Shown here piece by piece: positions 51,470 through 63,465 of a stretch of 64,000 bases of DNA (its first letter is position 1; each line of letters starts with the position of its first letter). The stretch comes from Kudoa neothunni (Eukaryota > Cnidaria). The DNA lies in contig OZ199839.1 in assembly GCA_964304625.1 (NCBI GenBank), forward strand, positions 11,408,001-11,472,000, written 5' to 3'. Below the pieces are notes generated by a model. That model had not been told where the DNA came from, did no database searches, and worked only from the letters and a program-made list of their open reading frames with translations. The translations under genes and the position numbers were made by a program.

Positions 51470-52424
51470 AATGGGATACATAAAATTGGGCGGTCTTATC
51501 TATAAACCGATTTTGTGTGTTGTCGGAATTTTATTTTAATAACATAATTTACTTACTGGCATAGTAGAGAGGGAATCAGAAGAATGTGGCGTGACCCACC
51601 TCATCTATCTTACAAAAAGAATAGTTTCTGTGGGTTTATATTACTCCTAAAATAAATAAATATTCCATATAATTATACAAAATTTTTAAATGTTACAAAA
51701 CTTCCGTATAATTTTGCCTTAACCGGTAATTTTTTAATCTGTATATATTTAAATCAAAATAATTTTCTCATAAATTCAATCGATTTTTTAAAAACTACAA
51801 CAATTTTGGAATTGTTTTGAAGCTATTCCACAATTTTGTCGAGACTTTTGACAAATGTCTTAAAAATAATAGCCGTTTTATTACATATTATCATAGACAT
51901 ATTTAATCATTTTTATATTAAATTATTTTACGTTTAAATTACTTTTCACAAAATAATTAAAGCTCGTTGTGAAGAATAGCCGAAAATTTATGTAAATATT
52001 AATTCGCTTATAATTTTTTTATTTTTTACTTAATTCGTAAAATGAAACCTAAAATTATTTATCGTTCTTTTCCTACAATGACAAAAAATCTTTATATAAT
52101 AAATATTTATTTTTAATAATTAAGATGTACGTAAATAGACAAAGCAACTGAGGACAATATTTGATCACCTATGTGGCTTAATAATTGGCGGTTTAAACCT
52201 ATATATAATGACTTTAGATATTTAAACAGGCGCAATTTCTAACGTTAGAAAACTTGATGAAACTTCAATCTAATATTCGTAATAGATATGGGTTACAAGG
52301 AAAAAAATCAAACAGGCTGATCATCTTATTTTTATTTATTTATTAGTTTTGATGTATAGTTATTTTTAATTTAATTTATATATTGTTATAGATTTCTAAT
52401 ATAGCAATATTTTATATCTTGTTC
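51470..52424. other. Upstream of gene A, no gene seen
   Basis: AT-rich DNA that should contain the gene A promoter. No clear core motif. Confidence 0.5.
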
Positions 52425-53168
52425 ATTCGTAATCATTGTTTTAGATATGGACAAAAGTCTATATTTGCATCATTAATAGCGATTTGGTAAAGAATTCTAT
52501 AATCAGATAGATTTAAGCTCTATAATACAAGCATCATGTCCGTAGATTTCATTGAAATAGTCCGCGATGTTTAACTTTCAGTGATTAAATTCAATGCGGA
52601 TGGTTGTAATCTTATTCCCTCTAATTATATAAATTATTTACGTTGATATTGAAGCGAATTTTAGTTGTTTGGGAAAATTGCATTAATGTTTATGCCGGGC
52701 TAAGCGATGCTAATTTTAGCAATATCAGTTAATTTCCATACGTTTTCTTTTATCTCTATTACTTTTTCTATTTTTTATCTCTTAAGAAGTTAGTGCTTCA
52801 CACAGTTCCCGAGCCGGATCTGAAGGAAACTTTCAAAAATCTTCCGCAACGAAAAATATCATTTTAGACAACATTTTAACGGGATTTAAATAATTCGGGG
52901 ACGAAAAAAATAAGACGCTGACCTTAAATTACTTAGGGTTGGTGCTGAGCCACGAAATTTTTGAATAAACGCCGGGATTGGGACACTCCTTCAAAGAAAT
53001 GATCATAATTTAAATTTCATAATTCAAATCGTTAAATTTGTTGCTTAAAACTTGTTAGTTATTTTATTTCTATGGGTTAATTCGATATTTAAAAATATTT
53101 CTTGAATGCTATTAAAAAACGTCTCTAGGTGAAATCTTCCCCAAGCAACGTTGGGTAGTTCGTGCTAG
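52425..53168 (+). mobile_element. Helitron-like element, 5'-truncated copy 2
   Basis: Matches the inner and 3' part of 47792-48837 in the opposite orientation, from TTTTAGATATGG (about 52440) to the end AGTTCGTGCTAG at 53168. The 3' hairpin CCCAA-GCAACG-TTGGG lies at about 53140-53155, and the end is followed by T. The first 400 or so bases of the full copy are missing or unrecognisable. Confidence 0.7.
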
Positions 53169-53244
53169 TTTTTATTAAATACACACAATAAGTATAACAA
53201 CTAGACGGATTAAAAGAATATAACTGTTTAAAAAATTAATAAGT

Positions 53245-53312
53245 CCTGGGGTCAAAAATGACTCCAGTTAGTTCCTCGCGGAAGTTTTTTTATGTCGGTC
53301 CTTCGAGGGTTA
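53245..53312 (-). repeat. TTAACCCT-type transposon end
   Basis: The reverse complement starts TTAACCCTCGAAGGACC and ends with GACCCCAGG. It is related to the ends of the element at 53900-55017 and forms the right-hand terminus of another member of that family. Confidence 0.5.
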
Positions 53313-53383
53313 ATCGTCGAATTTATAAAAAACGACGTTTATTTTCTTCCGGACTTATAGGTTTTTACGACATTTAAACATAT

Positions 53384-53790
53384 GGCGAGAAAACAAAGAC
53401 AATCGGTTAGTTTTTTGGACGAATAATCTTTTCTTGGAATAATTGACAACGTTTTGGTGTGCAAATACTCCAAAGTTAATCCTCCAACACTACGGAATAG
53501 AATACAGGAGTATTCAGTTTCAAAAAAACATAATTCATTGATTAATTTGTCAAAATATACTTCTCCATTACATAATTCTTTTTATAGAGATTGAAATAAC
53601 GATGAGATGGAAGTCGATTTAGTTTCGATGGTAATTTGTGGTGTACTACCTTTAAATCCACTGCAAGGCATATTCCTCTGCGTAACTATATTACAAAATA
53701 CTGTCCTATCGCGCGATCTTTACCTGATGGTAGACTACTAATTGACAAAAATGTTGAAGCATTGACGCTTATACGGAGCAAAGTATAATT
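53384..53790 (+). pseudogene. Degenerate open frame of unknown origin
   Basis: A start MARKQRQSVSFLDE leads, through an early stop and a frameshift, to segments such as YSKVNPPTLRNRIQEY and TARHIPLRNYITKYC. They read like former protein-coding DNA, possibly the N-terminus of a transposase or a host gene scrap. Not recognised. Confidence 0.25.
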
Positions 53791-53899
53791 AAAACCAACA
53801 TTACTATTTGTGTACTCTTTAAAATTTTTCAATGTTTTTATCTATTTTCATAAATTTTTGTACAGTATGTAATAATAAAATTCGGGGGAAATGACCACA

Positions 53900-55017
53900 A
53901 TAATAGTACGGAAAAAAGTTTTATCTTCGGAGGACTTTTAGGGTCAAATTGACCCCAAGTTTTTATTTTACGATTATACTATAAAAATTTGTTAAAAAGT
54001 AAACAAGTGATGTTTCATGAATTCTATCGACGAATTCTTTGGTAAAATGGTGATTAATATATCACTTAATCTGTGTTAATACTTTACTAATAATCTCGGA
54101 TCCTGTTCACAAATGATCGTATGAAGAATAACACTTCGCGTTGATTGTTTTAGTTGATAGGTTGAATATTATATATCCCTCACGCAAAAAAAGTTTATAT
54201 AAATTTTTAAAAATTTGATCCGAATCATCTAATTATTTGAACAATTCTTACATTTCTTCGATAAATGAACTGAGCAGTAGTGTTTATTGCAATATGAGCA
54301 TGTGATTTGAGTTTTTTTATCAATTCCTCGAGGACAATATCCACATCGACGTCTTTTGGCTGTTCGTAAACTGTTAGTCTGGGCCATAGATAGGGTGATT
54401 TTGTTTTGACAATTTCCCTTTCTGTGGATTTCGACCCATGAGAGGTCGATAGAGAACTTGTGCGATTTCCTGTAAAAATATTTTAGTTTTGTTGTTTCGA
54501 TGAATTAACTGAGATGAGAGTATAAGTGTATTTTTAAAATGATTTTAAAGGGAATTTTTAAGTCAAAATATTTGTGTAACCTGACAAAGGCGGGGTTTCG
54601 CGCTAGATTAGGATAAAAAACAAAACTGAAAAAGTATTAGAGACTAAGAGAAAATAAATAATTATTGTTATTTTTGGTTATGTATTAAATTATTGTTTAT
54701 AGAAAATTGGAATAAAAATACTTTCCAAGAAAAAGACTCAAAATTATTTTTTTAAGCAATAAATTAGCTATTAAACAGTGGCTTACATTTTACGATCATT
54801 CCCTAACGGCATACGAATAATTACGTAAAAGAGTTAATTAGATTAATTGTTATATTTCACATTGTTTTACTGGAAAACTAGTCGATAGAAATCGAAAATA
54901 TCAGAAAATTGAATAGGTAACAATTTTTAGAATTAGTTTATCAAATAATAATCTGGGGTCAAATTGACCCCAAAGGACCTCCGAAATTTGTTTTTGTAGC
55001 GACTTTAGAAGGTTAAT
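53900..55017 (-). mobile_element. piggyBac-derived relic with zinc-domain fragment
   Basis: The right end, inverted from about 55017, is TTAACCTTCTAAAGTCGC, leading to TTCGGAGGTCC and GGGGTCAATTTGACCCC. The left end has the matching TTCGGAGGACTTTTAGGGTC and AATTGACCCC at 53935-53965. Inside, the minus strand at 54395-54240 encodes a piggyBac-type C-terminal cysteine-rich domain (CGYCPRG...CSYCNKHYCSVH...CKNC). The rest of the transposase is lost. Confidence 0.6.
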
Positions 55018-55529
55018 GATTGACGAGTCCCCAGGTTTCAAAAATCTGCCAATGGTCCATACTTTATTGTGCGTCTGTGATCACTCATTGGATAAAAAAG
55101 CGTCTTTATGTTCGATTACACGATTGTACATGAATGTAACTCAGTGATTATTTCCAACCATATTTCTCCCAGTTGATTCATCTTTCAAATCAAAAAACTA
55201 TCAGACATATTTCCTCATGTAAGATTTTTTTTGCACGAAATTTTCGGCACTTCTTTCAATAAACCGGCGTGCTAGCTAGGAAGGTTGTTATGTATCATCT
55301 AGCAAAACATGATATTGAATGTTTAAAAGAAATACCCTGTAGAAATGATTGCAGATAGTATTATAGTCTCTATAATTGTGTTAATGAAATATTGAATTAT
55401 ATCCCTATTGATATTGACTTCTTGGTTGATAATGAAATTGATCTAAACGTTTCTTCACCCAAAGAATTCTTTATTTATTTTAAAATCATTGTCGTAACAT
55501 AAAGTCCAATTAACAAATTTTCAAAGTTT

Positions 55530-56098
55530 ATTGAATGGATATCATCAACGTTCCGAATTGATAAAACTTCAATAATATTGTCTCAAGATCAAACCCTATC
55601 TGAATGGAATTTTAAGGAGAGAGAAGCAAACAAACTTACGTTGAATTTGCATATTGATAAATTAATATTGAATCTCAATGGGATAATATGTAAAAAACCG
55701 TACGATTGTTTCCCTTCTTCAACATTGATGGAGACTGTCAAGAACCTTGGTACCACCAAAAATATGAATTTCAAATCAATAAATATATCTGATATTGCAA
55801 AATTCTTAAGTCTAGAACCAACAAAATTTAATAAAAGTTCAACTTCAATTATTATCCTCCTTAAATGAAATAGATGTGGATGGTGATTCACCCACCCTTT
55901 TGGATCAACAAGAGAAGATTAGTCCTAATATTATCAAAAATAGCTCTGGATCTTTTATCAATTCCTATTTCTTCAATCGCCGTTGAAGGAAGCTTTTCAG
56001 AAATGAGGCATTTATTCACACCATATAAATTTTCACTTTCAAAAGAAAGGTGCTCAATGATCATGCAGCTATATTACAATGGAGACATTAAATATTAA
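55530..56098 (+). pseudogene. hAT transposase C-terminal relic
   Basis: The end of a hAT transposase: KIALDLLSIPISSIAVEGSF followed by SEMRHLFTPYKFSLSKE...MIMQLYYNGDI is the family's C-terminal dimerisation signature. The preceding open frame (55578-55868) is out of phase with it. Frames upstream to about 55040 carry many stops. Different from the 14.3-19.6 kb hAT in sequence, so a second hAT lineage. Confidence 0.7.
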
Positions 56099-56991
56099 TA
56101 ATTAATATAATGATTCGTATTTTATTTCTTATTTTAGGTTTTAAATAACATTTTATTTAATTATATAATTATATTATTTTCTATCAGAGTTATTAATTTT
56201 CGTTATAAAAAAATATTTTTGATATTTGTCTAACTAAAGGTGGATTTTTTTAATAAGTATACATTGAAATAAATGATATACACCATTTACGTAATTTTAA
56301 ATGGTACAATTTTGATAATCAATTAATTTGTACTCTAGATGTGCGTACTTTTCAACAAACCTCCAAATGGTCGCATTAATCTTTTTTATGGGGAAAACGT
56401 CGATTTCAATCGAAGTTTTTTGTGAAAACTAACTAACGTCGAAAATCACACGCCCTAATCATAAATTAAATTATGGACTGAGATTAATAATGAACTCAAG
56501 AGTACTTTACGAGTTACACAAATATCGAGAGAGTCGTCTATTTTGTCACCCTAATAGTTTGAAATCCTAGGTTGCCAGAGTGAAAGATGGTGAATGATAT
56601 TAAAATAGAGCAAATAATTTCAATGAGGAATAAAACTAATAAATTTCACATGGGATTGTATCATATTTTTTTTATAATTTCTCAAGCTTATTCTATTTCT
56701 AATAATTATTTCATAATGTGAAAATTATTCATGAAAAAGGTCAAGACTTCTAGATTTCATGACTCAGTGATATGAGACTCCGAAGGGGGTAATAAACGAA
56801 ATCTCGACAAATTTTCTCCTTTATTAAAAAACCTGCAAAGTTGGCTTGAATTATAAAAAGAAATATGTATCTGAATGAAAATCCTTCAAATAAATAGATA
56901 TATATATAATGCGTAAAAAAATCAGATCAGATAAATCATCAAAAATATTAAGTATAGTTTGGAGAAAAATCTAGGAGTGATTAGTTCCACT
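56099..56991. other. Intergenic, no gene seen
   Basis: AT-rich DNA between the hAT relic and the 3' end of gene B. Confidence 0.5.
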
Positions 56992-58970
56992 CTATTTATC
57001 TGACCCTATTGAAGGGTACTGAGGTTGATTCTCAATCACACGGAATTTTTTGTTTGTTGAATTATTTCTTCGCTGTACTTGCCAAATCAGGACAACTACT
57101 ACAACCACCAAGATTATCAACAATACTACTGCCACAGAGATTCCAGCGATGCAATAGCTTGAAATTGATTTTCTCTTCTTAACCTTGGTGGTGACTGTGT
57201 CGTAGATATTATTTAAATTGGTTAATACATGTGTTATGGATGGTTCAACTGTGCTTATATCAGGGTCTTCATTTGGTGGGGTAATAGTTTTGGATGATTC
57301 AATCGTACTTATACTAGTTTCTTCATCAGATGGATCAGCGGTTGTGGAGACAGAAACAGTAGCTGCAAGTGGAAACCGAGGGTCAGTTTTTGCATAACCC
57401 TCCAGGAAATATTCCTTTGACGCCTAAATATATGAAGTAGGACTAAATCAAATATGCCGCTAATAGGACTTCTTCAATGGTAAAATTAGTTTTATATTTT
57501 TCTTTGACAAATTTCAAATATAGCAAATAATGATTAGATAAAATGCATTCAACTCGGTATTTATGATAATCATCATCCTATGGGCATATATTTATAATAG
57601 AAATAACAATAATAAAGTGCTGACTGGGTTTTTCAAATAGGAGAGGCATTTTGAATCGACAATACCTTGAAATTCGTCAATTGTCAAAGGAAATGTGACT
57701 TCACTTGTATCCATAATTGGGAAATAAGCCTAAATATTCAAGTCACCCTAAATAATAACCACTACAGGGTTACTATCAATTTCAGATTGTTAGAAACCAC
57801 CTTCCAAGTGATATCCTTAGGGACATGGCATAATCCATTAACAAAGCGATCCACGTTATTGATAACTTTCACTATGGTATTTTTGCACAATTCGCCGTCA
57901 AAATTATCGTAAGTATAACGTGGATATAGCTTTACGTAATCATTTGTAAGATAAACACAATCTTCATCTTGAAACTGGCGCCAAAAATCCAAAACAACTC
58001 CTGGATCATAGCATAGACATGTCGACCCAATATTATCCACAGTTAGTATGTCAGAAGTCTAATAAATTGTGAAATTTTTTATATATTTAGGATAATTATT
58101 TTACATCTGGATTTAAAAGTTGATAAGCTGGATTCTGGTTCAGTGCGGGTCCCGCCTCGCCAAGATATGTCTTGTTTGACTCTTTCGAAGAAATCAATAA
58201 TTTCTTCGCTAAAGCAGGGAATTCGTTGTAATTTTTATCCAAGTAGCCCGTCAAAACTTCATTTTTATCAAACATAATAAATCCATCATATGTATCTTTT
58301 AAATTCTAAAAAATTGGAATCAACAAATAAAAACTCTTTAGTAGGAAAACACACAGGCTGAAACTGAATATAATTAAGTGTGTATGCTATTTTATCTTTC
58401 CATTCTAAGACAGTAAAAAATTGTCGATTAGCAATTTTCACATATTTTTCATTATCATCGTTCAACGTAAATTGAGGATAGAGAAAATTCACATTTTCCT
58501 TTCTATATGAGATTTATGGGTACAAACTAGTATATTAGGGTATTTACGCGAATTTTTGCCAAGCGCTCTCTCCAAAAAATTCGATATGTAATTTAGTTTC
58601 GTCGATTTCCCCCAAAAGTCTCTTTATTTTTGAAATACACGTTTGCAACGCCAAATAACTAACTTGAAAAGTTTTGCTATTAAGAATATCTAAAATCAAT
58701 GATAAAACAATAGTACATTCACTATAGGTACTTTTGGTACAGCAAACCTCATGAAATTGTTTTTGAAGCGTAGGGGGTTCGGCCAAAGTATCAATATCAT
58801 ATATATACGCTTTTAACCCTTCCGGAGTTTCGTGGATCAATGCTCCATACTAGTTTTATAATATTTTACTTAAAGGGACCAACGCTGGAAAATATTACGT
58901 ATATTTCGCTTTTAGAGTATCCATAATAGTAAGCAATCCAAAGCAACGCCACTATTCTCATTGGGTACAT
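56992..58970 (-). CDS. Unknown type I membrane protein B (8 exons), paralogue of A
   Basis: Family not recognised. Minus-strand exons: 58970-58899, 58849-58548, 58502-58355, 58305-58105, 58058-57774, 57729-57661, 57577-57470, 57423-56992. They give 539 codons (538 residues) with introns of 44-83 bases, each matching an intron of gene A in position and phase. Signal peptide MYPMRIVALLWIAYYYGYS; the mature start YGALIHETPEGLKAYIYDI mirrors A. Shared landmarks with A: LHIEFFGESAW, TYDGFI, NPAY/NPTI, CVYL, KLYP, LCK, AYFPI and ECILSNHYLLYLKF. Exon 8 adds a Ser/Thr/Pro-rich stalk, a strong membrane span (AVVLLIILVVVVVVLIW), basic QRR, and a tail with YPSI, a YxxPhi-type sorting motif. Two donors read GTC rather than GTA/GTG, but exon lengths equal those of A, which supports them. 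Probably a cell-surface or endosomal protein; function unknown. Confidence 0.82.
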
Positions 58971-59802
58971 CCTAGATTTAGATTACGATTCGATGCTATC
59001 AGTAAATCGCAACTTTGTCCTTTATATCTAATATAATAATATTAATCTAATAATATAATCGGGAGGGAATCATGATGAAATTAGATATATTTGAATATAT
59101 CGATCGTAGATATTTAAATGGCTATAAATATCTTATATGGTGACAAATAGATATTTTTAATTTATTTAAAAGTCAAATTAAAAATTCCCTCTATTATTCC
59201 AAATATGCGATCGTTTATTTATAGTTAATAAACTATTCGTAAATTATAATTGAACTATAAAAATATTTTTTGTATCGTTTTAGTTGTAGTATCTGATAAA
59301 TTATAATTTTTTATAAATTCTTTAATGGAATTAATTCTTATCTTATATTTCAATAATTTGATATGTACTTTTTTGTGTAGAATTAATACATTACGAAACA
59401 GTTTAACCTTCCGATTGCTCCAAAATTACTATATATATACTTGGTGCTTTTGAGATCACATAACTCCACAATTTTCTTACATTACCTTAATATAAATATA
59501 CTGAAAAAATTGTCGGTAAATTTAAAAGAAATCTAACAACGAATTCATATCTAATTCCCAACAAAATATCAACCGATTAGATACGATTAGAGCCGACCTT
59601 AGCTTCAAGATCGATTTATCTGTAACTATTATAATTTTCCTTAATTTATAGTTTATTTAATTAAAATATAGAATAAAGGCCGTATTTTCAGATTAAAGAT
59701 TATAATTAGTTCGTACATTAATCATACATTTTTTACATTAAATTTATACAATCGCTACAATTGATATAAATTATGGAATACTTATTCTTACAGATATGGA
59801 AT
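58971..59802. other. Upstream of gene B, no gene seen
   Basis: AT-rich DNA that should hold the gene B promoter. No clear core motif and no visible similarity to the gene A upstream region by eye. Confidence 0.45.
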
Positions 59803-60083
59803 TACTGGATTTTTCGTCCAAATCCGGAGGTTGTGACGATCAAATTCTGACGCTGACATTCAAATCCGGGCAGCGCGAGAGGCGGTCCGAATTTGAAATT
59901 TTAATTTTTACCAATTTAATATTTTAATTCAATTTTTTATTAACCCATCAAGGTTTTGCATTCGGCACATCGATAATAACAAGATATCTTTATAATAACA
60001 ATTTATGTTGCTTCAAACATTTATTATTTAAATAAAATAGCTTACATCGCTCATTACAAATTTATAAAATAATGGAATAAAAA

Positions 60084-60117
<34 letters not shown>

Positions 60118-60920
60118 GCGAATAGATACTCACTGAATAAATGCACCAATATGACTCAATACTATATAGGTTATTAGTGGTTCAACAGAGCCGCCGCTCC
60201 CCGTTTAATGTACGCGTAGTATTGTTACAGTGTTTTTAAGACAATGGCTAGAGAAGCGTAATATTTCAATATTAATCATAATATTGCATTAAATCCAAAT
60301 GTTATAACATAAATATAAAAATAATGCTTGAAAAATTTTAATAAAGTCAATTAATTGAAAAAATTCTCTGAGTAAATAATATTAAATTCATTCTATGATC
60401 ATTTTGTGGCTAAAAAATACATGATGCAACATTCAAAAAACAGTTACACCTTTCTCAAATAAAAGATTACGTTATTGTAATCGTAAGGATTATATTGAGA
60501 GTTGATAGTTTTATTTCAATAAAAGCCAAGTTCATTTTCGGATATAAATGCAAACTAAACACAATTTTATAATATAGAGATTTTTTTCATTTGAATTTAT
60601 TGTAACTGCTACTAGATTAATTTCACCTATCAAAAATTTGACAAAGTGCTAAATAATTTTGTTCTGCAATTATTTTAAGTCGGAATCAAACATGATATTT
60701 TTAATATCATTTTTCCGTCAAACAAATTTTCAATTATTTTTAAGACTCTGTTTGGATTTTGATATTTATTTTAACCCACCCCCAGGATAAGCTTTTTTAT
60801 TAAATACCATAATTATGAAGAATTACATAATTTTCTAAAATTGAAACCGTTAATGAGTCAATAAGCGTGAAATAATGTTTTGAAATGAGTTGCAATAAAT
60901 TAGTTTCTATCGATGTCATT

Positions 60921-61733
60921 TAATGTACGGCATCTTCCAAGGAATGATTCCGAATGCTGGAATAAGGTTTTTAGGTGAAGTTTATGAACTTCCTCAAAGG
61001 AGCGCCTCACTCCACTCTTTATCGTTGAAAATACCTCTTCACAGGGATTCAAAACAGGTGAATACCTCGGAAGGTACTTTATTTCGTTGGGTTATTCATC
61101 ATAAAAATTGGGATTTGAATGGTGAAACCTTACATTATCCATAACTGTAGTAATCCCCCAATCAACCGAGGCTGGGCTCCGCTCTAGCCCACTACATTAC
61201 TGGGCGGAAATCCCCTAGACAACAACAATAACTATAATGAAGTTTCCTTTTCCAAGTATTTCTTCAATTTTTAACAAAAACTGTTGGAAGATGTTACCAT
61301 CCACACTGCCTTGAACAGCCTCACAATGTACAATATTGATCGCGCTTACGGCAAGTATGATGGTGACATTACGGCCACTATTGTTCATGACAACAGGACT
61401 TAAAGTTGTACCAATTGGCGAGCGTCCATGTGAGCGTAACATGTGCATGGAAAAGGGGCTCTCATCGATAAATACCATTTTGTATCTTACGTCGATTGAT
61501 AAGTTTGTGTACTAATCGGCGTAATGTTTTCGCTCCAGTTTTACATTCCTTACACCGCCTTTTAGTCCTTTTGTGCGCTCCTCTGTTTCAAAATATTCTT
61601 TGACCATATCGCACAAAGTTGAACGTGGAATTCCAGTGCTTCTATTTGTTTCAACATGATACTTTCCTTCGGAAAGTATCATGTTGAGCGCATTATTTCT
61701 ATCGTCATTATTGTGTTCTTTTCGACCCACCAT
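60921..61733 (-). pseudogene. Broken Tc1/IS630-like (DDE_3) transposase
   Basis: The N-terminal helix-turn-helix (61733-61512; MVGRKEHNNDDRNNALNMIL...STGIPRSTLCDMVKEYF) is followed, after a deletion of the second DNA-binding part, by the catalytic domain. There VFIDESPFSMHM holds the first Asp, VMDNVRFHH the second, and YSPVLNPCEEVFSTIK the final Glu. An 81-base insertion (61147-61227) with a 6-base duplication splits the core just before VMDN, and a stop codon follows in the NPNFYDE region. The three acids are all preserved in the pieces, so the family is clear although the gene is dead. Confidence 0.85.
61147..61227 (-). mobile_element. 81-bp insertion with 6-bp duplication
   Basis: GC-rich 81-base segment flanked by ATAACT at 61141-61146 and 61228-61233. 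Removing it and one ATAACT restores continuity of the transposase reading (IIV joined to MDNVRF), so it arrived after the transposase. On the minus strand it begins with TGTTGTTG and contains GGGCTAGAGCGGAGCCCAGC. Possibly a short SINE or solo end; family unknown. Confidence 0.7.
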
Positions 61734-62254
61734 TTTAGTGCTCCTTGGTGCCGAATGTTACCATATGACGTTATCGTGTCACATTAGTATTTCGATAATT
61801 ATTCCATATTAAATATCACTTTTAACTTAATTTCGAAATTAAAAATACTCTTATTTTATAAGAAAAATAGTTTTGATAAAATATTTCAAAAATTTTCATG
61901 GAAAATGTACCATATAAATTCATTTTAATAAAAGAATAGCCATATAATCTTACCTCAATAAAATCAAAATCTAATTATTTGAATATTTTCACCAAAACAA
62001 AATTTTTGTTAATTTAACCCTATTTTTAATAAGACGATTATAAATTTTGAAATTTGAAAAAAATATAGTTCAGAAAGGTTCGAATTAGTCATATGGTAAT
62101 ATTCGCTAAAATTGTCAAAATTATTGTTTCCTTAAGATAAATAATTAGCAGTTATTTAAATAAATAAAAAGTGTTTCGTTTTTAGAAAAGAAAGAGTTCA
62201 TAAAATTTTAACACCTCTCGCGCTGCCCGGATTTGGATGAAAAACCCGATAGTA

Positions 62255-63362
62255 ATAGCCAATTGCTAAGGAAGAAATACGTCAATCGATATAAAATCAT
62301 AGTTATCACACTCAAATTTTAGGATGAATAAAACATGCTTTACTCCGTCGATTAATCAGTATATCCTGTGGAAATAATTGCGAGGGGCTAGCAGTTATTT
62401 ATATGATAGATTACAGCAACTATTATTGATAACAAATACAGTGCCGAAAATAACCTACCTACTGGTGATGAAACAATGATAAATACAAAAAATTAAAATA
62501 ATCAACACATTTGATTTTTATTGTCGTTGCTGATGTGGACTACGGCCATTATTCTACATTTTAATCATATTATATTCTTAAATTAACAGATTCTCTTTGA
62601 ATATATAGATTAAAAATTCATTTTAACTTACTTTCGCTCTAAAGTAACACCAATGCTACTCAGCAAATATGTCACAAACTAATTTCATATTTTTCAAAGA
62701 ATATTTATTGCATAAATATTTCTAAGTAAATTAAGGAATTTTTGTAAAAATATCAACCTTTCAAATGCACACTAAAACCCGTATTTAACCCTTTCATTCG
62801 AAAATTATTTTTTTGTGGTCTTTAGATAATATATTACGTAAAAAATGTTAATTTTAACGATTTAAAGTTTAAACTTCCCAGAAAATATTGTATTGGCCAT
62901 TATCGTAAAATTACAGGGGAAAAAATGAAATAAAAATCATATTCTTATGTATCGAATGAATATGAAAATTTCACACTATCTTTTCTTTGGTATTCATTTA
63001 AAATTTATGTTGTATCCGAGTTATAAAAAATTACTTAACCCTCCGAGTAAAACGAGGTGTATTTACAGCCCAGGAGATTGTTGATGAAATTTTTCCCCAT
63101 TACTAACGCGATAGATAAAATTCATGTTCCTGCTAATCTTTTAAACTTACGTAATACGTAAAAAGCGAGAACAAAATTTTAATTTTTTTTATTGTGACCT
63201 AAATTAACGCTAAAACAGCTTCCGAGTAAAATTGAGGTGTAAATACATCCCCAGGTTTTTTTTGATAAAATTGTTTAAAATATCGTAACAAATATATTTG
63301 GAACTTTTTAGATGATTCTATTTGTTAAATAACCCCTAAACTGACAAAACTTATTCAGTTTA
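62255..63362. other. Intergenic with transposon-end-like direct repeat
   Basis: AT-rich. Two related segments, CCGAGTAAAACGAGGTGTAT (63042) and CCGAGTAAAATTGAGGTGTA (63220), occur about 180 bases apart. The first is preceded by TTAACCCT, as in the piggyBac-like ends elsewhere in the window. No gene. Confidence 0.5.
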
Positions 63363-63465
63363 AGGCACGTGCTGTCTGGGTATGCACTGCATACCCTGGA
63401 ATATGTTGGGTGCGAAAATTTTTGTATCTGCATTACAGTGTGTAGCATGAGAATTCATAGGATAA
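63363..63465 (+). repeat. Dispersed repeat, copy 2 (partner at 28080-28184)
   Basis: GGCACGTGCTGTCTGGGTAT, GCACTGCATACCCTGGAATA and ATGTTGGGTGCGAAAATTTT run into TGTATCTGCATTACAG. This is the same family as the inverted copy at 28080-28184. Confidence 0.75.

Larger units (their letters stand above)
59803..62254 (-). mobile_element. IS630/Tc1-mariner-type element, dead
   Basis: TA at 59803-59804 and 62253-62254 bounds 2448 bp. The right end, inverted, reads CTATCGGGTTTTTCATCC, then AAATCCGGGCAGCGCGAGAGG. The left end reads CTGGATTTTTCGTCCAAATCCGG and, after a 33-base insert flanked by a repeated CAAATCCGG, continues CAAATCCGGGCAGCGCGAGAGG. These GC-rich ends stand out from the AT-rich background. 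The transposase relic inside is on the minus strand. Confidence 0.75.

Noticed and set aside
53384-53790. Calling the MARKQRQ frame a host gene
   Set aside because: Early stop and frameshifts, and it lies among transposon ends; listed only as a degenerate frame.
60088-60116. ATT triplet run
   Set aside because: Plain microsatellite inside the Tc1-like element, of no special interest.
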